64,000 nt of DNA from Rallus limicola (Eukaryota; Chordata; Aves; Gruiformes; Rallidae), in NCBI GenBank assembly GCA_022605955.1, contig JAKCOZ010000021.1:10212501-10276500 (forward strand). Direction: 5' to 3'. The number at the start of each line of letters is the position of its first letter. The stretch's first letter is position 1. The notes beneath the pieces are model-generated. The model was not told the DNA's origin. It ran no database searches and worked only from the letters and a program-made list of their open reading frames with translations. The position numbers and the translations under genes were made by a program. This document shows positions 37,236 to 50,078 of this stretch, piece after piece.

Positions 37236-40200
37236 TCCCCAAAACAACACAATTTGAATGCACAGGATTGGGAAACAGGAGGGGCTGAAGAGCCAGACTG
37301 TCACCTTAAGTTACACAGTTGTTCATGGCTTACAAAGCCATTAGACCTCCAGAAAAATGAAAATGATTCTGTGTTAATAATGCTGTCACTTGAACACAGC
37401 CTCTTGTTCTGATGTCTGCTTACTTAAACCAGGACACAAAAATACTGAAGCAGGACTTAAAAGACAAACACTCCAGTAGCTGGTAAACAAATTTTGGAAG
37501 CTAAATTAATCTCAAAGGAAGGATTTTAGAAATGACTTGGCCACCCCGTGCAGATATTCACAATGGAAGACATGCAATAGTTAGGGCATTTCCACTGGGC
37601 AGACAAAGACAGCACAAGATTTCGTGTTAGATACAAAAGCTAAAAGTAAAAAGTATCTTTAAAATAAATAATACACAGCTTACTAGCAGTGAAGGCCATT
37701 AAACCTCACTGTTGTTTATCAGTTGTGAACATACACAATGAGATTAGATATCTTCCAAGAACATGTGTATTTAGCCTCAAGAAGAATAACAGCCTCTGTA
37801 TTCAGGTCAAATTAGAGGATCGTAACATTCCCTTCAGGCTCTTTCAGCCTTTGGATGATAGACACTGCAGAGGGACTTCCGTGGGGCTGGCAGCTGTTGT
37901 GCTGGGATGGCTGGCAGTCTGAGGATGTCTGTGAGGCTGAGCACCTTCTGGAGCTGAAGGAGAATTTGATTTTGTTCCACAGATCCTTGATGGGACAGGA
38001 GTCTGTCCACCTTCAGACACCTTAGTGGGGATCATGGTGAACTAGTGACTTCTTTGGCTCTCTCACAACAGGAATTAAGCAGGCGGAGAATCAGCTCAGA
38101 TGATTCTATATTTAAAATATTATTTTCCAAAAAAAAAACTATAGGTTTTTACCTCATTGTGCAAATAGCAAAATTGCCATACACAGAGGGCAAGATGTGA
38201 GAAATGGCAGAGAAGTCACACAATACAAATGTCAGGTAAGAGGGAGACAAGTCACAAAGACTTCTGTATAAAATCAACTGCTCTCTTAACTTTGCATATA
38301 TCACCTAGTGACTTAAGAGCATTGCTGTAAGAGCAGGTCACTTTTCCGGGCTGTATCACAGGGCTTCATCTGAGCCAGTTCACACAGTGACTCCATTTCA
38401 CATCATGGTTTCTCTCTAGAATGTCACAGAGCCTGACATTGCCTGTGACTTGGACTTTGATGTGACTGTGATAGCACCAAACCTGGATGACAAGACTTCT
38501 CTGAGGAAAAGGTGAAAATTCCCATTCCTGGCTGTCTGACTTAAATCCTGTTTTGAGCCCATAAAAGAGAGGATCGGTGGGTGTCCAGATACATCATGTA
38601 GTGTCATCTTACTGTTGTTCTGTTTGAAAGTATTTTATGTATTTTGTAGCCTCAGGGACTTAGATCTGTAGTTTCCTTGCCCTTTGTCCTTGCACAGATC
38701 CTCACTGCTGCCATCCCTGGAGTCACTGTTACCCACTGAGTGATGCACGGCCCCCTCATACCTGGAACTGGATACCCCAGTTCCTGCTCCTCCAAACAAA
38801 GAAGGACTTTGGATCCAGGTACCTGCCAAAGCAGAGGCACTGTCCTTTGAGGCTGACCTTCTCTTTGCTACTCCCAGCTATCTCTAGCAGTAAATAGCCC
38901 CAATAGGAACTGAACCAGTATGGCAGCGATGAGCACTGCGCCCAGATGTCTGGGCTTCATGTCCAGATGTTGCCTGTAGCACTCTGAATCTGTCCCATTC
39001 CCAGAAACAGAGTTAGGAATGTAGCTGCTGCCTTCTGTCTGCCTGTATATTGAGCTTTGCTGTTAATGTGGTCAGAAATGGTCTCTCAACATTTTTTCCT
39101 CTTTAGTAACTCCTCCTTATGAAATTAGGAATAACATAACTTATTGTTTAATTACACTTCCACATTTCAGGTGAAATGACTTCCCAAAATGTGTGATGTT
39201 TATCATATATCCTGACCTCCAGTTGATCCTAGCATGAAGGAACATTTATACTATTTTCTCCAGCCTTTCATAGGCAGAAGGAATGTATCTCCACATACGT
39301 TCCCCGCATCCATATCTTTGGGTTTATCGGTCAATGTCATAGTAGTGGAATGTGGAATCTGCTATTTCTCAACTATTTTGGAGAAGGTTGCAATACAATT
39401 CTAAGTCTCTCCTTTTTATGCAGGACAAAACAAGACTCTGGTCATATTATGTCTGCTTAATATTTTCCTAATTATGCCAAATAGCCTGTCACTGTGTAAC
39501 TGCTTCTCTCTTCAATGAAGCCTTGAGTCTGAGACTGCTATGCTTTTAGGGTTACCCTTCACCAAAGCAGCCCCTGGGCAGGCATAGCACATGCTCTGTG
39601 CCAAATCATACAGCTCTGTGCCTAGTTTTATCTGTGATTCCAGAATTTTTACAGCTGCTAACAGATTTTGTCCACACAAGGAATCAGAAGCAGCTGTTTG
39701 TGTGCTTGGTTGTGTTTACAATCATCACCTGTATTCTTGCATGCTCACTGATCTTGACCACTGATCATAGCAGATTTAGTCTCATTTTTCAGGTTTTTTT
39801 GCTATTAGTGTCTGTTGCAGATTTCATCACTTGTCAAATTCTTCAGCAAAACTAATCAGTATTCAACACAGGCTAAATCCTTGAGGATCAGGGAGGAATA
39901 AAACCAGGAGACAAGGAAAGGACAGGAGAGGGCAGTGGTGGCATTTTCCCTGGGAGGAGCTGAGGAGATCCTGAGATCATGTTGGAGCCAAACACTATAA
40001 CCAAACTGGCAAATTAAAAAAATAATAATAATCAGCAATGGCAGTGTTGATGAGAAGCTGCCCTGAAGAATTAACCATGATAAGAACTATGAGAAGTTTG
40101 CCAAGTAGCTACCTCCTACTGTCCCAACCAATTCTGTGTTCCATACTTGCTAGCAAACCAGATGTACTTGAAAATTACCAATGAATAATAATAGTAATTA

Positions 40201-40827
40201 CTAACAATACAGGATATTCTGGCATCCTGATAGAATACAGAAAAAAGAATGCTTTAGTTTCTTCTCCCTTGAACTGGAAAAAGGCCAGAAGGGAAGGGAA
40301 TTGCAAAGGAAAAGGAGGGCTAGAATGTTACTGCTGTGAAGTTGAAGCCAGAATTGAAGGCAGAATTAATTGGGAATAGCAAAGCTGATACTGGAATCAC
40401 TGTTACTGGAGTAAGGGCAGTGCAGTGGGGTGGGGGCTGCTCTGGGGGCTGTATGCCAGAATCGGATGTTATAGATTTGATGTTTATACATTTTAAGAAA
40501 GGCCTGAATCAGTCAACCCCATGTAGATCACGTGTTCTATTGTTGCTAAGTAAAAGGTGTGAACAAACGTGCCTGAATGTTGTACTGGGAAACATGTCTT
40601 TGCATCTTAGTGCATGAGTGACAACCTGGAGAGAAGGACACAGCAGCAGACCTCCATCCCACATCTCAGCTGACATCTCCTCAGTCAGCTCAGGCTCACC
40701 TTGGGGTGGGCTCTTCTGGCCAGGTTCTGCTGCCAGGAGTTGAGTCTGTTCCTGGTGGTGAAGGATCCCAGAAGTAAATACCGTGTAGATTGGAGCTACT
40801 GCTTGTATGCCAGGAACAGAGGGAGGT
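37236..40827. other. Non-coding stretch, no gene recognised
   Basis: Frames reach 93 codons (40336-40617 plus) and 85 codons (39598-39855 plus). The second is strongly hydrophobic (leucine, valine and phenylalanine rich, like a membrane segment), but T-rich DNA gives such frames by chance and there is no partner exon or homology I recognise. Confidence 0.55.
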
Positions 40828-40915
40828 TCTGACCAAGATGGGTGTGCTGGAGCTGTACAAATACTGGGTAAGAAAAAGACCCTGTCCCAGGAGCTTACAG
40901 TTCAGAGGGGGCAGA
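40828..40915 (+). mobile_element. Old amniote SINE-like relic
   Basis: The stretch has, in order, 'gaccaagatgggtgtgctgg', 'agctgtacaaatac', 'aagaaaaagaccctgtccca' and 'ggagcttacagttcagag'. It resembles a dispersed amniote repeat that reads approximately 'accaggaccccattgtgcta', 'gcgctgtacaaacac', 'aaaaagacagtccctgcccc' and 'agagcttacaatctaa'. I recognise the pattern but am not certain of its catalogue name. The order of four separate motifs makes chance unlikely. Confidence 0.6.
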
Positions 40916-43793
40916 ACAAATTTCTCTTAGAGCAAACGTAATGTTAGCCAAGATAACAGGGTTAGATTCTTAAAAGAGGCAAAAGATTCTTGTTCTTATA
41001 AAAACACACAAGGAAAACAGCAAGCTAATCCCAGCAGAGGGAGACGGGTGAGGGGAACGGAGGGAGTGAAGGACATTCCAGCCAATTTGTTGATGACTAA
41101 CACACTTTAAAACAACAGACTGCTTTTTAAACTTAGAAGGTGACTTGCTGAGTGGTTATTCGCTGTTCACTCCCTGGACTTGATAAGAGCTCCCACAGGA
41201 CATTCAGTTCTTTCCAGCTTCTCCTGCATAGTTTTATCTGTGAACATCAGTACAAAGCAAAGGGGAAAGAGGCCAGGCAGGTTTGTTTAATCTCTGCTGT
41301 GACTAATAATGGTGTGCTGGGCTGGCTGCTCTTCAGCACAGCTTGACACTACTAATCTGAGTGGCCTTTTGCAGCACCTTCCGATGGGACTCCCTGTTGA
41401 TAATTATCGTAGGGCAACCAATGGCTTTAAGAGCAAGACCCAGATGAAATTAATTTCTACCAAACTGGGAAGCCCAGAGGTCTCGGTGAGCATCACAGTG
41501 GATGTCACAGGAGCTTTGTCTCAGGAGCTGCTGAGGCAGTGCAGGACTGTACTTTCTGTGGCAGCCACAGAAATTAAAATTCTTGCTGCTGAGAGTAAAG
41601 GGGCTGTTCTCTTCTGATCTAAATTGTTCTATAACTCTACAATTCAGGTTTTTTATGCTGTTTTATTATATTAATTGTTTACTATTAGTGCCATACATGT
41701 GCACCTTTGGGTCCTGTGGAGACAATTTAACTTGTGCCAGTGGTGTCATCTTTCTGGAATTCAAAGATCCCAAGGCTAATAAGGGAGTTTCATCACATTG
41801 ATCATTTTGAATTATGCTTACTCCCAATATTTGCTTGTTATGTATACCTAGTAGTAAGTACTTTGGAGAATGAATGCTATTCCATATGAAATGTAGTGTT
41901 TGGCTATGCAGCACTACTGCAGTGGGAATAATAAAGATATGTATCTATTTTTAGCCCTGACCTGGTATAAACTGAGTCAAAATGGGTGGAAACAGAATGA
42001 TCAAGGGTCATGCAAGAAGTTAGTGATTGAGAGGCTGAGGTGGGAGCAGAAGCAAAACTGGCTGAGCGTTTCATGTCTCAGCCCCCCAAGTGCAACACAA
42101 CTCTCCTCTTCCTCTTTGGTCTCAGAAATGAAAACATTGCTGCATGTGAAATGAAAGTGAAATGCTTGTTTGCTATACTCAAGCCGCTAGAAAGAAAAGG
42201 GAAATTTCAGAAATACAGCCCTGCGAAGGGCTGTTTGGGCTGCTGACTCAAGTGCCTTCTCAGAAGCATCATGCAACGATTTTCATTGCCTTAACACTTT
42301 TATTCTTAAGCTGTTCTTTTCCTCCCTTTCCTATCTTCTTTTGGATGTATTTATAGCCAGATATTAATATTCTTTTTTGCTTTTCATTTTGCTCAGTTTA
42401 CTGACCTTCTTTCTTGTATCACTCTCTGGCTGAAAGAAAATTCACCTTTATTATTTGTAAAGAAGACTTCAGGGACTGGAATTACCCTTCTACTGCTTGA
42501 GCTTGTGGTAAATAACACATCTATGTAGTAGTGCAGGAGGAAAGATGTAAAACACGATGGAACAGCAAAACATGGGTCTGTAACTCTACTGCAGCCTGAT
42601 GTGAGCTGGACAGCAGCAGGCTTATGAGAGGGGGGAGCGGTGGCAGAACCACTCTCTCCAGCATCCCAGAATGGCTGTCTTTGTGTTCAGCTCCCGCTGA
42701 AGCTGTCCTGTGACACCCACTGCGGGCTGAGGCCCGTTCTGTGAATGGAACCTACCCACTGGTACTGTGGCCTAACCACATGCCAGGGGAGATGAGGCTG
42801 CAAGATCAGCACTTGCACATTTCCTATTTTGCTGTTTTCTTAAAGTTGAACTCTTTTAGCCACATGAGAATTAACTCATCATTCTCATGAGAATAAAGAC
42901 AAATTTAAATGCATAAACTATAAAAGCTCAGAACTTAGAGAGGAAATGCACAGAGCCCAACTCTTTCCCTCTATGGACTCTCACCTGGCTCAGCCAATTT
43001 GAAACATGCCATGAGGGCAGCACCACACCAGCTCAAGCTGCCTTGTGCAGGGCTATAGCCCCAACGGATGGGGAGTCACTGGCCCACATGTCTTGGCAGA
43101 TCAGTTAATCAGTGTATGTGGGCTCAGGGTGACAGGAGCAGTGGCACCTTGTTCTGAGGAGGCTGGAAATGGTATTTAGCTCTGAATGGAGTTACTTTGC
43201 ATTTTTACATTTTGGATAAGTACAAAGTGTCCCTGTTGAAAATGTAATCCTTGGGTTTAACTCACTCTGATGGTGCACGTGTTTGTCTCTTCACTGTTTG
43301 AGTGCACCACAGTTTCCAAAGTCACCCTCTGCTCTCAGGTCAGTATTCGGTGAGATCTGTTCCCATGTCTCAGTCTCTGTTATGTTTCTCCCTGGGTGCC
43401 TGTTCTTTCGGTCAGTGCACAGAGAGAAGAGCAGTGGGACCTGCCCGTGCAGCTTGAATGCAATTAGATTGATAGTGACTAATAATCAGATGTTTGATTA
43501 TTTTGTTCTGGCCTGAGTTCAGTCTCTTGTTCACTCCCAGCAGTGGGAGGGCTAGTTCAGCCAAAGAAATCCATGCCGAGATTTTTACTTTCGGGAAGTT
43601 CAGGGCTTTGAGATCCAAAATTAGGTTTTTGGTTTGTGCCAGAAGGGAATCATCCACTAGATTAGGAATTTGGATGCTTTCCCTCACAAAAATTTCTGGG
43701 AGTTGTGTATCAGATCCAGGATTTCAGATCTATTCCCAGTGTAGGCTCAGAGCTAAAGCTGCAAAGCCGTGCCTCATCTTCTCATTCCAGAGA
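40916..43793. other. Non-coding stretch, no gene recognised
   Basis: The longest frame is 102 codons (41309-41617 plus). Its second half has a balanced, protein-like composition, but there is no family match or clean exon boundary I can name. The block at about 42590-42800 is GC-richer with a few CpGs, well short of a CpG island. Confidence 0.5.
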
Positions 43794-43814
43794 CGGGGCG
43801 GGGGGGAGGGGGGG
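43794..43814 (+). repeat. G-rich run, G-quadruplex-prone
   Basis: Four, seven and seven G residues follow one another, separated by single C and A bases. The long runs can supply four G-tracts. The run lies inside a 158-codon frame (43494-43970) and gives it a glycine-rich segment, followed by a lysine-rich segment from a nearby A-rich run. That pattern marks the frame as low-complexity rather than a gene. Confidence 0.9.
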
Positions 43815-46800
43815 AATGAGCTCGAAGAGGAGTTAAAAAAAAAGAAAGGAAAAATGAGGTCCTGGCAAAGTGAAGAAGGTAGTAAATCACATGGGTGGAT
43901 GGGGAATGAAACTCAAGGGCGCAGGGAAGCAGTTGAGGGATCAGATAAGAAATGCTGCTTTGTAGGATAGCTTCTCTCTTTGTTCTGATGGCTCTCCCAG
44001 GCAGTTTGGGTCAAGGGGTTATTTTTAAACTAACTTTTGATTCATATGAGATGCTTGATTATGAAATATTGGAATCTTTCACCAGCAAGGGAAAAACTTC
44101 CCCCTGTGAGTGACTGCCTGGAAACCCACAAGAGGGAAGGGGTTAATGGTTATTCAGTTTACAGCTGGGAATTGCTGGTATCCAGGAAACAACGCAGAAT
44201 GCACAAACCATGAGACCAGCTGGAGCCTGCTGGAATCTCATTCATGTTGGCAGAGGTGTTTGTGGTCTCGAATTCTGACATCACTGCCTTTTGCGTCACA
44301 GAGGAATGCCTTAACCACTTCTCCCTTTCTATTTTTTCCTGTCTCTCTCTCTTATTTCTGTGCCTAACTCAGATTTGCAAAGCGGTGAGAAGAGGCAGTT
44401 CACAAACCCCCCCCAAGTCTCCTGTCATCGATTTAGCCTGTAAGTGACCCCACCAGAGATGTTAGATGAAAACTTTTTGCTGGAGAAGCCATCCTGAGGA
44501 AGTACAGAGTGGATGTGAATTATTCCTGTTTCCAGCCTGACGTAGTACACTGCTGCCATGGAGTTCGGTCTGTCTGACCGGTTCAGCCGCTCTAGAGCAT
44601 GTCAGAAGAGCTGGAAACCCACTGGGGTCACAGAGTTCCTGAGCTACCTGCTCAATGTTCTGTGTCCTTCCTACCCAATACAAGAGATGAAGTGTAAAGG
44701 CATGACAAGCCCCTGCTTGGGTTCTGCTCTCCAAGGAGCAATTCTGAGACCTAGGTCTCTCTGAGTGCCGCTACAGACTCACATGCCATTTAAAGACAGA
44801 GTACCCTGTCCCTACGTACTTAGCTTGTTTGGCTTCGCTTTGCCTGGCTGTTCAGGCAAATAATACTCCCTCAGCTGTTCTCTGCTGATGGCACGTCCTC
44901 TCGCACCCCAAGCAAAGCTTCCCGAAAGTCTGCAGTCCTGCTGGAGTGCACAGAATGGCACTGTACAGACCCCAGTCTCTTGTTGGTCTGCAGAAACTGC
45001 TAGCATAGAAATGACAATAAAGACTGTTTTTTCCTCTTTAATATATCTGTGACATCAAAATCCCAGTTACTTTTTTGAGTTTGGTTTAATGGATTAAACA
45101 TGATCATCTACTATGATGTAGTTGAAAATGCATACAGCTGTTGGAATGATTTGCCCAGAAGCTACTGTATCTCAGTGGGATGTGGAGAAGCTGGCTGGTT
45201 ACAGCAAGAAGCCCGCTGCCCAGGGAGAGCCTGTGCCCTGTCCCCATCTGGCTCTGGGCAGGCCTGACAGAGGTGTTGAGTGAGTTCTGTTTTAGAAGAC
45301 TGTGACCTCAGAGGGCTATGTTGAGGGAAATATATTGTGTTTAAGCATTTCAGGGCTTTCTTCTGAAGCCTGCATGTTTCTGGTATTTGTCCTCAGCAGC
45401 TGATCTCCAACTTCACTGCTCTGTAAGCAACCACTGATTATTCTGCTATTCTTCTTTTCATGATTAGCATTCTGAGCCTCAGAGTTCACGAGCATAGCAG
45501 AACCATCATCGAGACGGAATCACTGTTGTAATCCTGAGAAAATGCATATGTGTCACTGGGTCACCAGGGAAATGGAAAAAAATTAACAACTGCTCTTGCA
45601 AAATTTGGGACTAGACTATTAAAAGACTGATTTAGATCTCAGTTGTAGAAAACATTACCTAGGAAATTAATCCAGAATATTCATATGAATTTTTTCAATA
45701 TTGTAATTCACTTTTCCAGAATGTATTCTAATGAATTTAAAGATTAGCCTTCTTTTCCTCTGTATGTTTACACAAATATTTATCTTACTATAAATCGATC
45801 TGCACACACACGCTTAGCTGGGTTCTCAGGTTCTGAATGAATTTCATTCCCTGAAAGATTCCTAGTTGTGCATGTACTGAATGATGCCAGTGTGAAATGC
45901 GTTCCCACTCTCTAGAGGACAGCAGTCTGTGATCTGTGCAGGGGTAAGGGTGGGACTCAGCACTTGCTCTGTCTCCAGCTGAAGTGCCCACAGCTTCCCT
46001 TTGCTCAGGGTGAGGAGCATTGGTTCTGCACCCGTGCAGTGCTTGATAGCTGGCAGCCTGTCTCTGTGTGCCCAAGGGAGAAAAGAGAAAGACATCCCCC
46101 TCCTCATCATCCTCCTCCTCCACACGTGCAGCCCTCACGTGTTTGGAGATGCCGGAGCGCTCCTGGCTAATCTGCATTTTGCTTGATGGGGCTGTTACTG
46201 ACCCTAAGGAGAGACTGTGAGAGCAGAAGGGGGAGCAGGACAGAGCACCCTGACCCCCACCTCTTGCAGTTACAGTGGCACAGCTTGTACAAATACCATG
46301 GCATACAGGTACCCTGAGCTGCTGCAAAACTGTCTCTGGGGGTCTTCAGCACGCGGCTTTTGCAGGTTCATTGGCACTATTAAATTTAGGTGTGGCATGA
46401 ATCAATTGTTTATAAACTGGAATTCCTGCACTTAGGGGCCTAACACAGGGATTCTGATTTTCAGGAACTGATTAGCTTTCCTGGGACCTGCTGAGTGTCC
46501 AGCATGGCAGTGTGACATCTTATTGAGGTACACAGTGTCTGAAAACCGGCTTTTGACTTCAAGCAATGCATCTGTATGGATTCCTTTCTTAAGAGGCTGT
46601 AGTTCTTTTCTTGCTGTTACTTGGAAGTTTACAGCGGCCTTTGGAATTGAGCTCAGAAACTGAGTCTCACTTGGTACATGGTTTCAACTTTGCAGGATGC
46701 TTGAATAATCTGGACAGGGTGACTGCCTCAGATCTTACACTGCTGTATTTAAGGCCCTGGACCCAGGCCTGTTTCCATTTTTGGTGCTTTTTTTCCATGG

Positions 46801-48214
46801 GCAGAAATAAGGCTTTTCATGGCAGACAGAAGGAAAACCGCAGAGGTAAATAACCCTTCCACGGGAAGTGCAGTGGCTTTGTTTTATGTCTGTCACACAC
46901 ACTCCTGATCCCGAAGTGGGGCTTCTAGGCAACACAAATAAACACCACAGTTCACAATACTATGCTGGGCTCATATCCACCCTCACAGATGTTGCTGTCT
47001 TCCACTGCATAGGAAGCATTATCACAGGGATGAGAGTAATCAATTTAGTAGCTGGACTTGGATCGAAAACAGATAGCTGGTACAATCTCAAGAACTGGGC
47101 TACACATTGCTGGGAAACGCAGGCAGAGCTTTGTCTGTGCTAGACTAGTTAAGGCAACCAGAGCAAACACCTGGCATCATTTAACAACTTGACTAAAAAT
47201 GTGTTTTTTCATATTAATGCTTGGAGGAATGTGCCTCTGACCCCTCCTGGGTGTGGTGTGAGGAAAGCCACAGCCATTGGAAGAATGTCATTAACGTCAA
47301 TCAGGCAGTGATCAAAAAACAGCCCCACCCACCCAGCGATGGTGTGAATGTGTCACACAGACACTAACTGTTAACAGCAACCAGTGCGTGGGATTGCTCT
47401 ATCAGCCCTGTTTGAGCTGTGTATGTTTATTTTTTCCAGCCACGATCCTGTCCTGTTTACCACTCTTTTTATAATCAGGTCACTGTCTTGGATTGCTTGG
47501 GCTAGGGTCATCCCACTGGGACACTCCTTGTGCATTCCAGTCTTGTCCTCCTTGGCTTCCCAGTTCTGTTTTCACAGATAAGTGACATTTCAGTCTCAAA
47601 GCAGTATTTTTAAAGCTAGCTGGAATTGTAATCACCAGTTCGATCAGGACATCTTACAGGTACTGTGCAGCCTGTCTGGCTGTCACTGTGCACAGCCCAC
47701 GGAGTAGGAGATGTGGCATTCAAGGAACTGTCTGGGCCTGCCCTTAAGTCTAATGATGATAACCTGTAGTTAAGTCTTTAGTACAGCATATGATATTCTG
47801 TACCAATTAGGATGGAGTAATGCCATCTTCTTGTGAACTCAGTACCCATCAAAGTCAATGGTAGGAGGGCTGTGTTAATCTGTTCATTTTTAATGATAAT
47901 CTACCTTAAAGCTGAGTTTTGGTCTTCTACTCACTACCTGGAGTGACAGTTTATGTACTGACCTAGTAAACCGAGCAAACGAGTTACATGTTCAAAGCGG
48001 GGTGTGAAAGAAACCACACCAACTAAATTAGCCTGATTTTGTATCAAGTCTGGGTGCAGATGCTGTTTGAAAATCAATTGTGTTGTTTTACCTTCCTCAG
48101 TCTCCATGACCAGTACTCATATTGCATCTTTTCCTTTCCATGGCATCATTGTTTCTACTTCTGTTTATGATCAGAAAAGGAACTAAATGTCCAAAAGCCT
48201 ATCAGAAGATTAAA
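43815..48214. other. Non-coding stretch, contains the longest open frame of the window
   Basis: The longest ATG frame in the window, 179 codons on the minus strand at 45788-46327, lies here. It has no recognisable domain. Its one striking part, an acidic EEEDDEE stretch, comes from a short CTC/CTT-type run near 46098-46122, and overlapping frames occur on both strands. I do not call it a gene. The 46000-46160 block is locally GC-richer but not CpG-dense. Confidence 0.5.
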
Positions 48215-48308
48215 AATACCACACGGAAGTAACTTGCCTAAAGTCATGTGGCAGGTCCATGGATGGTTTTAAATCAAGTAAATGAATGTCCATTGTATTA
48301 CACTGCCA
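48215..48308 (+). mobile_element. MIR-like (CORE-SINE) relic
   Basis: The stretch runs 'gaagtaacttgcctaaagtc', 'atgtggcaggtccatggatg', 'gttttaaatcaagta' and ends 'tgtattacactgcc'. It follows the MIR order 'agtgacttgcccaaggtcac', 'cagcaagtcagtggcaga', 'gggatttgaaccca' and 'ctctaccactgcc'. A frame of 93 codons crossing it (48248-48529) is not a gene. Confidence 0.65.
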
Positions 48309-49961
48309 AAAAAAATGTGGAAGATCATCCTAACTTAAACAGGGCATCAGTACAGTCTACGTCACAGAGTCTGCGTGCAAGAGCTGCTGATGGTTATTGT
48401 GTGACTGTGTTTTACAAAGTTAGTCCTAAGGGAATATTTTGCAGTCAAGTGATGGCTGAGAGCTCTTGCCCACCACAGCTTCCTGTCTCCCTCCCCAAGG
48501 GCAGGAATCTATGTCTGTCCCATGTGTAAAGTCACATTGGATTTGGATTATTCTCTGCATTTTTCTGTAATTATGTGCCCTTTTTTGCTTAAGAGACTCT
48601 TAAAATTTTCAAATATAATAAGAAATAATAATAACCAATTAACAAGCTGTGGGTATTAAGCGGGAAATAACAGACTCAGACAAAAGTCAAGGATTATCCT
48701 GGGAAATGACGTTGATGGAGCACTTGGTTCTGTGAGGCAATCTGGGGTTTTGGCTGAGTTTAAAAATGAGGCAGCATGACTTTACAAGGTAAAGCTTTGG
48801 CAGAAATCACCAAAGGAGTTTTTCTTCAAGACTGAATGTGGAGGCAAAGGAGCTGTTTTATTTCCATTTCCCTCACTAGCATTACTATATTGCATGTCCT
48901 CTTTGTCACATTGGACCCCTCGTGTCGAGGCTGTAGCATTTTCTGTGTTAACTAAAACAGCCCTGAGGCAGCAGCCAGGGTGTAAGACATAATTATACAA
49001 GAAGAAAAAAATAATTCCCCATATACTGTATTTCCCTTGTAAAGTTAATATAAACCATATGGGTAAAAGCATTTTTGTGTTGTAACTCCCCCAGAACCAT
49101 CAAATATTATTTATATAGCATGCAGTATGCACTGAAGAACAGGGCTAGCAGTATTTGCATGAACAGCTTTGTCAGGCACAAACCAAACATGCTGGGTTGA
49201 ACCTATGATGAGTAGCATCCCAGAGATTTTGGTACACCCTGTGATCTCCAGCTCTATGTTTGGAAGCAAGATGTCACAATGTGTAACTACCCCCTCAGAG
49301 AGGTACAGTTGGATAGTATGTTTGTATACAGAGCAATGTATAGGAACTTATAAAATCATTTCAGATGGTATCAGTTTTGAAAATATGGCCTACACAGAGG
49401 ATGCTGCAAAGCCGAAACGTTTGGTCTTCCTTTTGTGGTTGAACACTGAGGTTTAAAGACATCTTATGCAAACATAATGAGATACATCTTTCAGAGTGGT
49501 TGAAAAAGGTTATAGCTTTTCTACTACCCACCTCCCTACCCCAAGAAACCATCATGAGAAAGCATTAGCTACTAAAAGCAAGTTCTCCTTGTTTTTTTTC
49601 TACATTTCAGTTTGTACACCTTAGCTTTCTATGCAGAAGCCAATAGTATAAGTGGACCTAGGCATGAACTGTGTAGCATATATACTGAAGGCTACATTAA
49701 ATGGTTCATGAAGGACATTCTGATAACACTCCTGGACAAAATAAAGGCAAGAGGGAAGAAGAAGAGTTTATCATCTCTGCAAACAGGAACACTTCTGTAG
49801 GACCAAGCATTTATCCCTGCAATCATCAAATATTACGTGAAGTCCAGGACAGTGCACAGACAAACTAAATTGGTTTCATTGGTTTAATTAGGAGTACTTA
49901 CCTAGGAAAGGATTGGGTACAATCTCAACAAGAATTTCTGCATTTGCTCTTTTCTTGTGTA
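48309..49961. other. Non-coding stretch, no gene recognised
   Basis: Frames reach 96 codons (48782-49072 minus) and 95 codons (49169-49456 plus), with no domain or paired exon boundaries. No further repeat family was recognised. Confidence 0.55.
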
Positions 49962-50078
49962 GCCTTTCTCATGTGAATCAGGCTTTCAGGATCAGGATCA
50001 AGGCCCTCGTCCAAAGACTGCTCGAGTCAATGGAAAAACTCTCATTGTCTTCAGAGAGCTTTGGATCAGGCCCCAAAA
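49962..50078. mobile_element. Old amniote interspersed repeat relic
   Basis: Two motifs typical of a widely dispersed, very old amniote repeat are present in order. One is 'aggatcaggatcaaggcc'. The other is 'gagtcaatggaaaaactctc', continuing 'attgtcttcagagagctttg' and 'gatcaggcccc', close to the common pattern 'tcattgacttcagtgggctttggatcaggcccc' read in parts. I am not certain of the family name. Copies are fixed and highly diverged. Confidence 0.5.

Noticed and set aside
39598..39855. 85-codon hydrophobic frame resembling a membrane protein
   Set aside because: T-rich DNA encodes Leu/Phe/Val by default; no conserved motif or neighbouring exon supports a gene.
43494..43970. 158-codon plus-strand frame
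   Set aside because: Gly-rich and Lys-rich parts come from G and A runs; the rest has no recognisable motif.
45788..46327. 179-codon minus-strand open frame, longest in the window
   Set aside because: No recognisable domain. Its acidic EEEDDEE part comes from a short CTC/CTT-type run, other frames overlap it on both strands, and the length is within what chance allows in 64 kb.
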